DNA of 64,000 bases, taken from Anastrepha obliqua. Its lineage: Eukaryota; Arthropoda; Insecta; Diptera; Tephritidae. The translations under genes and the position numbers were made by a program. Shown one piece after another: positions 1-11,159 of this stretch (position 1 is the first letter of the stretch; each line of letters opens with the position of its first letter). The notes beneath the pieces were generated by a model. That model was not told where the DNA came from and searched no databases. It worked only from the letters and a program-made list of their open reading frames with translations. The DNA lies in NCBI RefSeq assembly GCF_027943255.1, contig NC_072893.1, forward strand, positions 93,131,784 through 93,195,783. The letters run 5' to 3'.

Positions 1-2420
1 AACTTGTACCAATTAAAGTCCTTTTGCCGTTGATTGCTGCGTGTTTACTTATATAACAAAAGGTGAAGGAAAGTTTAGTTGTCAATTTTATAAACTTTAT
101 CGAACAGAAAAGTTCTACGAGTTTGGATAGGTAATTCGGATGAATTTGAGTAGGGAGCGCTCCGAATAACTTTAACCACCTTCACAATGGGACATGATAC
201 TGCATGCGTATATTTACCTACAATTGCGCACCCGAAAATATGTCAGTCACTTATACGCCCTGGAGTGCCGAAACGTGCACTAGATGTATAGGCGAATACA
301 TAACAGCAACGCAGTACAATCACTTGATAAGTCGCGCTTCTAAAATATATTATATTTAATATGTGCGTGCTTTGCATTGGCAATAAAAAGCAACAACACT
401 AATGAAAACAACAAAATCAACAACAGGGCGGGATAGCCGAGTTCGGCTATAACAGTTGAATATCCAAGCTATACACACATCAGCACGTGAATATAAGAAA
501 AATACATAGAAATACATAGAAGTGAAGTGGAGTTTGTGTAAAATGAAATATTTGTTGTATATGCAAAGAGACACACGTTTCATCTTGAAAATCATAGGGA
601 AGTGAAGCTTTTGCAATGCTTGATTTCTAATACTCGATTTTGGCATGAAAACTCAAAACAAAAGCGCCAGTAAGCACCATTGAAATGAGATAGACGTCAT
701 AAGGAAGAAGAATAATCAGCCAACGTGAAGACAAGCAACGAAGCGCTACTTAGAATTCAAAGTGAAGGCTTACAGCACGGAATTTTTCATTTTTATTTGC
801 CTGTCGTGCCTTCTCGCTTGTATTATGCAACTTATTCGTAATATATTGTACAGTAAAATACGAGTATGATGTAAACTTTAAAATTCGAAGGTCTTCGATA
901 GCCAAAAGGAGAGGATAAGGAGGCACTTTTTATTATCGTCCATTCGTGTTAGTGCTTAATTGTAATTTTTGTTTATTGTAGCATTCTTTAGGCTATTTAA
1001 AATAATTTTAAATTTGCGCGAACTTATTTGGCCAGTTTCCTTATTTTGCCCTCAAGTTTTATCCAAACACGCACTGCCGCGTGTAAGCATTCCATTCTAA
1101 CAAAAATAGCCAAAATAATTGGAAAAATATGCACTTGACTGGAGAGAGAAGGGGCAACCAAGAAGTTTACCACCATCTTGCGCCCTTTTTTCGTGGCAGC
1201 AACATTTCATTTTTGTTGTCAGGTCACGAAATTCGCCTCAAAAATTTATTGCGTGCTTCTCATTTTTATTGGTCCCTGTTAGCAGCCTAACTAAATCTGC
1301 TAGTATTTCTTGGCAAGCGGGTAAGAGTAGTGTGTAAAGGAGGTTAGCAAATATATTATAACCCACACCCGTTACTCAGTCGCTAGTACATGCAAGAATT
1401 TATTTCCTGCACAGTTGGTGCTGTTCCTTGATTTAGTGTGAGTAGGAGGATTTGCTACTGTCAATATTTCAAATTCATTAGCAGGACATGTTTGAAATAA
1501 CCATTGAATGTAAAAGTTCAACTGTCATGCAGTATCTCCTCTATGCCCATTTGTTCTAAAATTCATTTGAGTTGCGCCCAGTTGGCTTAATTGAGCAATC
1601 ACATGTGCAGTACGGCTATAGTCCTTTAAAAGTCGTCAAGCCTAAGTCTACTTGGTTTTTGTATGCAGATTTCTTTGAAACTTAATGCGATTTTAGATTC
1701 CAGGTCTGCTGCAATTGAAATTTTGCTATGAGCAGTTCTGGGTCCATTGGATATAAATTATGAATAAAAGTTACGAGTATAACTTTGCTTATTTTCTCGG
1801 TAGATGGCTGTAGCGATCGCTTCTCGTAAAGTATCGATCAAACAATTTAAAGTTTATGCTCATTGTCAAGGTGACATTTAACACTAAACAATTCTTTTTC
1901 TGCTTTTTGTTTGTTCCACTTAGTTGGTAGTCACTTTCTTTCAGTAAACGCGCGCGAGTTTCTTTTTCTTCTTTATTGGTGCGATAAACGCTTTCGCGAT
2001 TTCGGCCGAGTGGGGGAAAGCCACGTGAATGGGAGTGGCCAGGACGATTCTTCTACATATGGGAACTTCCACAGAAAAGTCTACCTTAACCGAAAACCTA
2101 GACTATGATTAAACAAAAAATTGCTTGATTTATTAAAGAAAACAATTTAAATATCATAAAAGTAATATTTTCAAAATTTTCCTTAATGGTGTTCTTGAGT
2201 TATCGGAATACAAATTTCATGTTCACTTGGTGATCAGTTTTTTTATTTACAAGAGCGTTTTCTCTTTGCTGTTTAAATTTCTAAGAGTAACTCTGCAATT
2301 CAACTCTAATAGATACAATTTGGCAATAACAACAACTGGGCGTAAAACCAATGTAAAAGAGCAGTGACGTTTCAATTAACGGTAAATTTTGCATTTACTT
2401 TTAAAAGATATTCATCAATA
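1..2420. other. Unannotated AT-rich stretch, no gene seen
   Basis: I see no protein-family signature, repeat boundary or RNA gene here. Short open frames at 1119-1337 and 1911-2108 lack recognisable motifs, and the first has a weak start. The stretch is compatible with intergenic or intronic DNA. Confidence 0.5.
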
Positions 2421-2431
2421 ACGTCACGCCA
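2421..2431 (+). repeat. ACGTCACGCCA copy 1
   Basis: This is the outer left member of four identical 11-mers around the transposase pseudogene. It may be a transposase-binding subterminal repeat (inference). Confidence 0.5.
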
Positions 2432-2586
2432 TAAAGATGATATTTAGTCTTATTTTAACTGCGCTGGCGATTGTAAATGCAAATAATTTGGTATTTTAAT
2501 AAAAGTTGATAAAGTTTACAAATTAAATTAAAAATTACGCCATTTAAGCAAGGAATTTCTGTCGTATTGAGCTTCAAAGTTTCGTA

Positions 2587-2597
2587 ACGTCACGCCA
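2587..2597 (+). repeat. ACGTCACGCCA copy 2
   Basis: This is the inner left copy of the 11-mer, about 80 bp before the first coding remnant of the transposase. Confidence 0.5.
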
Positions 2598-2665
2598 TAT
2601 TGTAAGTAATTTTCTCGATAGGTGATTGCTTTTTCTGAATTATAATTCAATCATGTCTTATGTAG

Positions 2666-4289
2666 ATGGATTCTTCGAGTAACTGTAAAAAATACTAAAG
2701 TACTGTAGGGAAAAACTAAAAACTGACCCACTGAGGCTGGAGAGAAGCCATTTAAAACCAAAAGAGAGGGCATCAAAGTACAGAAAAAGGTTAAAATCCA
2801 GCAAGCATAAAAGTGATGCAATAAGAAAACCAAATTGTAAAAGACAAAAAGCATTTCGCCTGAGAAAGAAAAATGAATGTGCCAAAGAATATAGCCCAGA
2901 AGCCAATCAGCCCTATAAATGCAGGCAAACAATAGGAAAGGCATTAAAAAAAGCCAAAACTGCTTTGCCGGCCAACCCACAGAAAAGAAGGTATATTGTT
3001 GATTTGTTATACAAAAAATATGGTACATTATCATTGAAGAACGAATCTAAATCGGCAATACAAGAAAAAACACAGTTTGTCGTAGACATTTACTCAAGAG
3101 ATGATATTAGTGTCCAAGCCGCAGGTAGAAAGGGCCCATTGATTGTCGATGGGGAAGTAGTAGCCAAGCGTTTTATGGCGATCTGTTGGCTGAGTCGTAC
3201 GAACTCTACAAATTGGAGAAAACTACTAACTTCGTTAGCAAGTCTGCATTTTACGAATTGCGACCAAAACATGTGCCACTATCATGCAAGATACCACATA
3301 ATATGTGTGTTTGTAAGCATCACGCCAATTTTGCATTTCTTTTGGAAAGCAGTGCGGATTTTATAAAATCTTTTTCATCCAACTTTGAAAAATTTCTCGA
3401 ACCTGCTTGTTGCAACATTAAAAACGAAAAATGTATGATGAACATGTGCAAACATTGTGTTCAGGATGTAAGAAATGAATTAGTGCCCTTAAAATATTGG
3501 CCATTGATGGATGAATCTGTTAAATGGAAACATTGGCGGAAAGTTGAAGACCGCATTGCTTTGACATACACCGAAGGATCTTTGTCTAATCTTTTGTACG
3601 AACTAGATGCCCAGTTACCTTTGTTTAAACGCCACTTTTTTATTAAACGTTCCCAACAAAACTATTTCGAAAGCAAAAAAAAATGACATTAGCTCCGACG
3701 ATCTAATTCTTCAAATTGACTTCGCAGAGAATTATAGGTTAACTTGTCAAAATGAGGTGCAAAGCGCACATTTTAGCTACCGTCAAGTTACCATTTTCAC
3801 TTGCGTTGCACAATAAATTCGATGTGTGCTGTTCTTTAACAAAACTTGTAGACATAATCAAAAAAGAACATAGGCAATTTCAAAATATTTTCGGATGGAA
3901 GTAGCTCTCAGTTTAAAAATAAGTATATTGCGCGAAGCCTGCCAGATTTTGTTTTTGAATTTGGTTTTAGAGTTTTAGAGTGGAATTATTTTGCAGCTTT
4001 TCATAGTAAAAGTGCGGTCGATGGGGTAGGAGCAACGATAAAACGAAAAGTTTGGCAGGTAACAAAACCGAAAAATATAATTTTGGATACTGCAGCTTCT
4101 TTTTACCAATGTGCGCGATGATATTATATATGATTTAGAGTAAACTTAGTTTACATTCCCACACAGCAAATAGAAGAGTTTTCTGTTTTGCTAATAGAAT
4201 ACATACATAAAATTCATCATTTATCAAGCAGCGAAGACAGGCAAATAAAAGCAGCCGAGACTGCGTTTTCACATAAAAGTGCTGTATAA
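2666..4289 (+). pseudogene. Broken transposase gene, DDE-like fold, family unassigned
   Basis: Coding potential continues through several frames. A basic Lys/Arg-rich N-terminal segment (about 2666-2960) contains KYRKRLKSSK-type text. It is followed by YSRDDISVQAAGRKG (near 3090-3130), then LRPKHVPLSCKIPHNMCVCK (near 3259-3320). A Cys/His-rich stretch lies near 3300-3460. Next come DFAENY (near 3720), SDGSSSQFKN (near 3886-3915) and FHSKSAVDGVGATIKRKVW (near 3998-4050). The final frame stops at 4287-4289. The DFAENY and SDGSSSQFKN aspartates look like the first two acidic residues of an RNase-H-fold catalytic core; this is inferred from motif layout. At least four frameshifts or stops (near 2700, 2815, 3180 and 3850) break the gene, so it cannot make a full protein. 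The proposed start is the ATG at 2666, which is uncertain. Confidence 0.6.
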
Positions 4290-4541
4290 TAATAAAATTA
4301 ACTTGGAATATTTAAATAAACAAAATCGTATTTTTGAAATAAAATTCATGTCATATTTTTAAACGTCAAAAGTTATTTGCCTATTTATTTGTTTTATTTT
4401 CTCAAAACATCAAAATCACAGCGCTAACCCGAATTGAATATCTACATACACCCCTTCTATTTGAAATTTCAAAAAATGTAAAAATTGGTATATCAACAAA
4501 AAAAATAATTTATATAAATTTCAGTAACATAACGTCAGGTA

Positions 4542-4552
4542 ACGTCACGCCA
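4542..4552 (+). repeat. ACGTCACGCCA copy 3
   Basis: This is the inner right copy. It is directly preceded by the near-match AACGTCAGG, which looks like a partial local duplication. Confidence 0.5.
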
Positions 4553-4740
4553 GAGACTTTGTGTGGTAAAAAAAAACCGAAACCATTTTTTTAACATAGG
4601 AAATTGGAATGTAACCTTAAATATTTCGGTAACTTGTTTACTAAAATAAAGTCCCCTTTATTACAATGCAACTATTCATATAAAATGTTTCGAAATGTAA
4701 GTAAAGCATTTTTTTTTTGACATTTAGTCATACAAATGCC

Positions 4741-4751
4741 ACGTCACGCCA
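4741..4751 (+). repeat. ACGTCACGCCA copy 4
   Basis: This is the outer right copy of the 11-mer, in the same orientation as the other three. Confidence 0.5.
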
Positions 4752-4785
4752 GTTTGGAAATATCCATATCCAAGTAGCTCACAAC

Positions 4786-4925
4786 TTCCGGGCTTATCCC
4801 AAGTATCCTCGGTGTAGCTCTTCAAGAGCGAGCTAATGGGAGAAGGCGAAGCATCCCAAGATAGCTGGTTGTGTGCTAGGTTTTGGATCCGTCACGTAAA
4901 AACCCCTCCCCCAATGAAAACACGC
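4786..4925. other. GC-richer island, possible transposon remnant
   Basis: This block is clearly richer in G and C than the AT-rich DNA on both sides. It contains the pattern CACGTAAAAACCCCTCCCCC near 4896-4915. It resembles the 5' untranslated DNA of fly LINEs in general texture, but no coding motif supports that, so the call is weak. Confidence 0.2.
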
Positions 4926-7378
4926 ACACGATTTTAGGCTCCACAAAATAATTATCTTTTTTGAGTGCCACATGCTTTTTTTGGACTAGTTCATACCCAA
5001 AGTAAAAATATTGAAAGCATTTACATGTGTATTAGTTACAAAATGTAAGTGTATTAGTTTACATTATCTCATTCTTAGAGGGACAGGGCGTTATTTGCAA
5101 TTTTTGAGAATTTATTTATTTCGCATTTCATTTTAATAATTTTTTATTCGTTTATATAATTTTTGAAGATATAAATTCAAGTTTTCAACTTTGTGCAGAA
5201 ATAAAAAATTAAAAAAAATTCCAAGAATTTTAATCACACTTTCATTCGAATTCTTAAACTTATAGCCCATTGAGTTATAATGTAATAAGGTGCAAATTCA
5301 ATTTGCTTGAAGGGCTAAATTCTTGCCGTTTGACATCAGAGAAGTTGGCTGAATAAACACCCAAAATCGATTCATTACTTTTACTTATAGCAATTCCTTA
5401 TTATAAAGGCATCAAATTAAAATACATTCAAAACAAAAATGTGCTAAATTAAAATTCCAACCAAATGCCGAAATAATATCAAATATTAGAAGTGTATGAC
5501 AAAATTCTTTAAATAGTTATGGAAGTTAGAAATAACATCAACAAAATATGTTTTTATTGTAAGACTACACTCATACACACACTTATGAAGCTGACCTAGC
5601 TCAGTATCTATGCGCTTATCACAATTGACTGCCTGATGCAAATAAATACGCCCATTAATGAGAAAACACAAGAATACAAAAACAAATTTCTGATAGTCGG
5701 CACAAACGAAAGTGAAAGCGTACTTGTATAGACAAAACGCCCTCTACGACACAACATAATCGATTTTCGAATGAACATATTTCGATCTTGAATAGAAAAC
5801 AATCATTGAGACGAGCACGTGATTTAATTGCATTTTGTTATTAAAATAAAATTTGAGTTTCAATTCGGCCACTATCTATGCATATAAATTAGCAAAAATA
5901 TATTTTTCGTGGTTGGATGTTTCCATATTTCCGGTCAAAGTTTTTAAATCCGTTGAATATTTTAGATGCAGCACTTGCAAACTATTCAACTTTTCAGCAG
6001 CTGAGGTTCAACATACGAGCATATGCAAATGGAAAAAGTTCAATCAAATCAATTTATTTGGATATGTAATAAATATGCATTAATAAAAAATGTAAAGAAA
6101 GAAATTAATGATTTGCATGCCGTGATCTGTTATTAAACCGACATGTTTTGTTTTTTGTAATTAAATTATCCAGGTAATGGAAATAGCGTAAAAACTATTC
6201 ATCGCAGAAAAAATACAAATCGTGTATTTACCGAAAAAATATGTAAATAATACAAAAATAGTCCACCCAACACGAATTTTCTAGTATTTCGCTATTGCGT
6301 GCAACCGATTTGCCTGCAGCTTCATTTATCAAGTTAAAAAAATATGTAATACGTTTCATTTAATTTGGCAGCCGTGAATTATTGCTAAAAAATCCCGTAA
6401 TCATACTATGCGCTTTTGTTCAGACACGCATAAAACCAGTTTTTTATCAAAATGTTTACTTAAATATTACAAAAAAAGAAGAAAAAAAAAGACCTATGAA
6501 TTTCCAATATAAATGAATTTGCCTTGCTAACCACGCTTTTACATCTGCAATAATTGCACTTACATGTTGGAACACATGTTCACTTTGTCCACTTTGTCCA
6601 CTCATTTGACTCCCTTGCACTCTCTCTGTAGTTACGCCACAAAGTATGCCTTGCATATTATTATAAATTATATTTCCAACTGTAGATCATTAATTATTGA
6701 CCACAAAACAAAAGTGTGCTTGTGAGCATAATCATTTAAGATATATACATACACATTTATACATACCTATGTATGTACTGAAAAAGAAAAAAAATATACA
6801 GGGGTTTCCAGTAAGAGCTAATCGATGTTGAAATAAAGTAAAACAAGCGGGTTGTGGGGTATTGAATGAAATTTGTTTGTTTGGATTTGTGAGGTATTGA
6901 CAGATTGGAAGGTTTCGGTGCTATGAACGTGATGAGTCTAATTGTCAATGACTGCTGCATAGGCACGGCTCAGTTTTAGCGGTAGTCTGGATTAGGTCGA
7001 ATTTGAGATTTTTGTCTTATGATTTAAAAGAAGTTCGGCAAGAAAAATTCTAGCGCGGTCAAATTGCACAAACTGGGCGTCCAATTCTGGTCACTTCGTC
7101 TAGAGATATACAGACCTTCAAACCGTTCATAATACACAAATAAAGTTTTATCAATTGCTGCTCAATACCATAAGTTGCCAGAGTTAAGTGTATGTAAAAG
7201 GCAATAGTTAAGACAGAAGGCACGAAAATAACATGAACGCCCTATGAGAGAACCCTATAGCAAATAATTCCCTTAACTGAAAGTGTTATTTCATTTAATT
7301 CATTTCATTAATTTAACTTGAGTTGAGTTTGCCATCAATATTAAAATTGAAATTGTATCACATTCATTTTTTTCGCAG
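4926..7378. other. Unannotated AT-rich stretch
   Basis: No gene is recognisable. The text at 6800-6820 (CAGGGGTTTCCAGTAAGAGC, preceded by TA) looks like one end of a Tc1/mariner-type element, but I found neither its partner nor any transposase text. A short direct repeat of CACTTTGTC lies near 6581-6600. Confidence 0.35.
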
Positions 7379-7393
7379 GATTCCATTTGCAAT

Positions 7394-7684
7394 ATGGTAT
7401 TTAAGCGAAAAAATAATGTTATACAGGGTCATCCAAGTTCCACTTCCGTTCGTAGCGGTATTTCTTCCGACAACTGCCGCGTCTCTTTGGCAGGTGTTAG
7501 TTCGTATAGTAAAGGCGATTTAGATGAAATGGAAGTTTGGAGATTAGTTAAAACTAAAAATATTGCACCCAAAGGTTGTTTATCCTTTCTTGAATTTGCG
7601 CAAAGCGAAATCTTTCGAGCCAATGTTATTTATATCTCAGTAGGACAAATTGAGAGTTTTAGTCCCAAATGGTCTAAGCTATGA
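7394..7684 (+). CDS. Hypothetical 96-aa ORF or exon
   Basis: This open frame of 96 codons starts at an ATG. The 17 bases before it follow a pyrimidine tract ending in CAG (near 7366-7379), which looks like a splice acceptor. The reading frame may therefore be one exon of a longer transcript. The protein is Ser-rich in residues 15-40 and has a charged segment, DLDEMEVWRLVKTKN, in the middle. I recognise no domain and no transposon signature, and there is no obvious neighbour exon. It could equally be a chance ORF. Confidence 0.2.
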   Translation: MVFKRKNNVIQGHPSSTSVRSGISSDNCRVSLAGVSSYSKGDLDEMEVWRLVKTKNIAPKGCLSFLEFAQSEIFRANVIYISVGQIESFSPKWSKL

Positions 7685-8290
7685 CAAATTGTTCTAGTTA
7701 TTTTAGGGATTAAAATTTTGCATTGGTTTTCACATATCGTTTTCATGTTTTCGTCGTTTTATTGAGACTGCCCACACAGCTATTCGTTAAAAGAACAATT
7801 GAAATACCACATTCCCGAAGTATATAACTCATTTTTCTCTTTCTCGTGATGACCTTGTTTTATTATGTTACCAGCTAAAGACGTTATGTGATCGCTAACT
7901 TACTTATATCAGAATCCATGCCCATTGGACATCGAGACTTTTAAAAAGTTCTGTTTAAAAGGGTTTGAAGTTTGTTAAATTATTTTTCTTTTTTAATTTG
8001 GGCAAAGTTTAAAAATTTGATTTATATGGTTTTGTGGGAGAATGAACTTTATTGCCATTAAAAATTATTAAAATTAAGTAAGGAATAATAAATTTTTCCA
8101 GACATGTCAACAAGGCCAAGCGCTATAGTTATTTAACGCAGTGCATTTTAACGACCAGTTACCGTAGACAGATTCCGATAATAAGTATGTTAAGAACCTT
8201 TTTGGCAAATTGTTATTGAATAGGTGTTGATGATATATACATAGTTTCAACAAGGCGGTGCGATGAGCCACACAGCTGACTTAACAATAT
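7685..8290. other. Unannotated AT-rich stretch
   Basis: No coding, RNA or repeat signature was seen in this interval. Confidence 0.4.
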
Positions 8291-8612
8291 ATTTTTTACA
8301 AAATGCTCCCTTGGAATAATCTCCGGGTGGGTTCGAATCCCACTTAAAGCATGGTCCTTGCACTTTTCCAAACTTGCCTACTTTCCTACTTTAAAAAACA
8401 AAAACAAAAAAAATTGCATTCCTCAAGAATACCAGTTAGAAGGCGTTGTTCCTAAGCAACGACATGTGGGCATTCCCACTACTTAGGACTGGTAATAGCA
8501 GTCTAATCCCCTACCCTGCCAGAAAGCAAAATAGATTAACGAAACCAACACAAGACTGAATCTTATCGAGGCCCTATGCTCCCGAGTGGAGTGAACAAGG
8601 AAAAAAAACGTC
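8291..8612 (+). mobile_element. tRNA-derived SINE-like repeat (family B)
   Basis: The sequence GGGTTCGAATCCCA at 8329-8342 is a good RNA polymerase III B box. It is followed by an A-rich spacer and a body with a hairpin-capable segment (8440-8510). The last part (8531-8601) is repeated at 13751-13822 with clear similarity, including GTGCTCCCGAG-type text and GTGAACAAG. A convincing A box and a target-site duplication were not found, so the 5' edge is approximate. Two copies in one window and an internal B box support a SINE-like retroposon. Confidence 0.5.
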
Positions 8613-8665
8613 AACAGCAATAGGGAGTCCCTACGTCCAATACAGAAATAAATGGATCAAATTAA
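8613..8665. other. Spacer with TTAA target site
   Basis: Short DNA between the SINE-like repeat and the TTAA element. It ends with the left TTAA (8662-8665). Confidence 0.5.
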
Positions 8666-8737
8666 GGGGGAAGCCTGGTTTATAAAGTCAAAAAAATCAA
8701 TTTTTTTTTCGTTTTAAGCGATTCCTAATATATTATA

Positions 8738-10479
8738 CTAGCAAACCCGGCTCCCTTCGCTGGGCACACTAAAATAGAATAGATATGGTTTAGAACAGAA
8801 AATATATGGTTTTCATATTATTTATTTCTTTATTCTTTATTCAAGCGCTTTGGCATAAACAATATTTTTTGTTTTTCTATTTGTTTTTGAGTAAATATAA
8901 AATATAAATTGAAAATCAGGAAAAAAGAAGATTGTTTTTAAATTTCAAATCAACGCATATGAATAACTAAGAAACAATCGTCTTTTTTCCTGATCATCCA
9001 TGAATTTTTCGTTTCAATTTATATGTTTTATTAAGCATTGGAGCTTTTTTAACCATTATCCATTTATATTAAAAAAAAAAAAAAAACGAAAAAAATTGTT
9101 TTTTCCACGAACACATAATTTCATTCGGATTTCATATTAAATTCTCAAATTTCGTAAGAAATTATTCACTGTTCCAAAATCCACTCCAAAAAAATTCACA
9201 AACAATTTTTACATGTTGCACTTACGTTTTTTCCTTATGGCATCCAAATCAGAAAGAAATATTGACACATTGTAACTCACACTGTCAATTTGACAGTTCA
9301 GTTCCGCCCCAAGCGTTAAAAAAGTAAGCGGCATTATGGCTGGCTCAAAAGAACGCTGTACCCGTTGCCACTGCTCCGAATTACAACCAAACTTTACGAA
9401 ACCCATTTTCAATACTTACTTAACAATGTGCATAACTTTGGTTTAATTCGGTGCAAAGACACGACGGGTCCACGTTTTGGCATATATTTCGAGACCCTAG
9501 TCATCAATAGGTATGAAAATTAGCCCGTATTAAAGCACTTATCAACAGCTTTCATTTGATATCCATATTGTACAAACACATTCAAGGGTCCACGCTTTGG
9601 TCTCTATCTCGAGACCCTAGTCACGGAGCGGATGGAAATACTCTGAACTAAAGCATTCAGCAACAGCTTCCATTTGATACCCATATTGTACATATACATC
9701 CAAAGGTTACCCGGGTCCACGTTTTGAAGTATATCTCGAGACCCTATCTACCAATAGGTATCCAAACTATACGGAAACCATCTTCAATACCTCCTTAACA
9801 ATGTGTGTAAGTTTGGTTTAATTCGGTGCAAAGACACGGCGGGTCCACGTTTTGGCATATATTTCCAGACCCTAGTCATCAATAGGTATGAAAATTGCCC
9901 CGTATTAAAGCACTTATCAACAGCGTTCATTTGATATCCATTTTGTACATACACAACCAAAGATTACCCGGGTCCACGTTTTGACCTATATCTCGAGACC
10001 CCAGTCACGGAGCGGCATGAGAAATACTCTGTACTAAAGCATTCACCAACAGCTTTCATTTGATACCCATATTGTACATACACATCCGAAGGTTACCCGG
10101 GTCCACGTTTTGACCTATATCTCGAGCCCTATCCACCATTAGGTATCCAAACTATACGGAAACCATCTTCAATACCTTCTTAACAATGTGTGTAAGTTTG
10201 GTTTAATTCGGTGCAGATACGGCCGGTTAGCGAACACACACAAAAAGTTGACTTTATTTTATATATAAGATTTTTTTCAGTTTGTGTCCGAAAAATCCAA
10301 ATATCTTACGGAACCCTATTTTTTTCCAAAATAAAATGTAATCCATGTTACTCGTGAATAACGTAGTTTTCGAATGGTGAAAGAATTTTTTTAAAATCGG
10401 TCCAGTAGATTTTGAGCCTATTCGTTACAAACAAACAAACAAACAAACAAAGTTTTCCTCTTTATAATATTAGTATAGA
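8738..10479 (-). mobile_element. Non-autonomous Helitron, 1742 bp
   Basis: Read on the minus strand, the element starts with TCTATACTAATATTATAAAG at 10479. It ends with a short hairpin (stem CCCaGC / GCcGGG with a loop) followed by TTTGCTAG at 8738. The flanking bases are A on the 5' side and T on the 3' side, the classic A/T insertion site without target duplication. This combination (5' TC, 3' hairpin, CTRR end) is diagnostic for Helitrons. No Rep or helicase coding sequence is present, so it depends on a partner. A tandem array occupies 9408-10230, and a GTTT repeat lies just inside the 5' end (10433-10450). Confidence 0.85.
9408..10230. repeat. Higher-order tandem repeat inside the Helitron
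   Basis: The motif GGGTCCACG, or a one-base variant, occurs at 9466, 9586, 9713, 9841, 9970 and 10099, giving periods of 120, 127, 128, 129 and 129 bp. A second marker, TTAACAATGTG, recurs only near 9420, 9799 and 10182, so three 128-bp monomers form a super-unit of about 380 bp, present about twice. Monomers share text such as CAGCTTTCATTTGATA and CGAGACCCTA but differ in blocks. Confidence 0.85.
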
Positions 10480-11159
10480 TATCAGAATATTCACACAAAG
10501 TTACAGAGCCTAATTCTCAATATTTCCGTAGGTACGAAGCCAAAGGTAGGCGAGCGTTAGGTAGTTACGCTGTGACCGGACAGCTATAGTACAAACTTTA
10601 TCTTCTTTTCTCGACTTTTCATTTTTATGATTTCTTTGAATTGGTGTACATGAATGAAAAAAAACTAATGAGTCTTTTGAAATGAATCATAGCTTGTTCC
10701 CTTCAGTATTAAATTCTCTTCTATTTGAACTAACAAAATAGATTAAAAAAATTTTTTCAAGATTTTTATACCAAGTTGAAGTGAATTTTGTTTTTATAGA
10801 AAGACATTTTTTTCTTTAAAACCACCAAAAAGTTGAAATTTTGGAATTTCTCTCAGTTTTTTGAGTTCATCTAGAATAAAAAATCATGATAATTAGAAAT
10901 CCATTTGAATTTTTTGCTTTAGATAATAATTACGTGCTGTATCTTGTACGCCAGTTGAAAACTCCAGCGTTGCAGGGCTCTACTTTCTATGTTAAACATT
11001 TTTTTCAACTTATTTTAACCAGTAAAAAATTTTTTTTACTTTTTAAATGTTCATTGAAAGATAGAAAAAACTTTGTAGTGCTAAATTAATTTTTTCCTTA
11101 AAACAAAAATCGCAAAGAGATGCAATTTTTAGACCTCATAAACCAGACTCCCCCCTTAA

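Larger units (their letters stand above)
2421..4751 (+). mobile_element. Decayed DNA transposon candidate with ACGTCACGCCA subterminal repeats
   Basis: A broken transposase-like gene (2666-4289) is bracketed by four copies of the 11-mer ACGTCACGCCA. Two are on the left (2421 and 2587) and two on the right (4542 and 4741), all in the same orientation. A near-copy, AACGTCAGG, sits at 4530. I could not identify terminal inverted repeats or a target-site duplication, so the outer edges given are simply the outermost 11-mers. The protein family is one I recognise as a widespread uncharacterised transposase type in arthropods and cnidarians, but I cannot assign a superfamily name. That this is one unit is inference. 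Confidence 0.5.
8666..11155. mobile_element. TTAA-flanked terminal-inverted-repeat element, interrupted by a Helitron
   Basis: The left end begins GGGGGAAGCCTGGTTTAT after TTAA (8662-8665). The right end, read on the minus strand, begins GGGGGGAGTCTGGTTTAT and is followed by TTAA at 11156-11159. TTAA target duplications are known for the piggyBac and Kolobok superfamilies. No transposase text is visible, so it is non-autonomous. Removing the Helitron at 8738-10479 leaves about 750 bp, a typical miniature-element size. The right arm (10480-11155) is AT-rich and codes for nothing I recognise. Confidence 0.75.

Noticed and set aside
6797..7150. Possible Tc1/mariner-type element starting CAGGGGTTTCCAG
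   Set aside because: Only one putative end was found, with no inverse partner and no transposase text.
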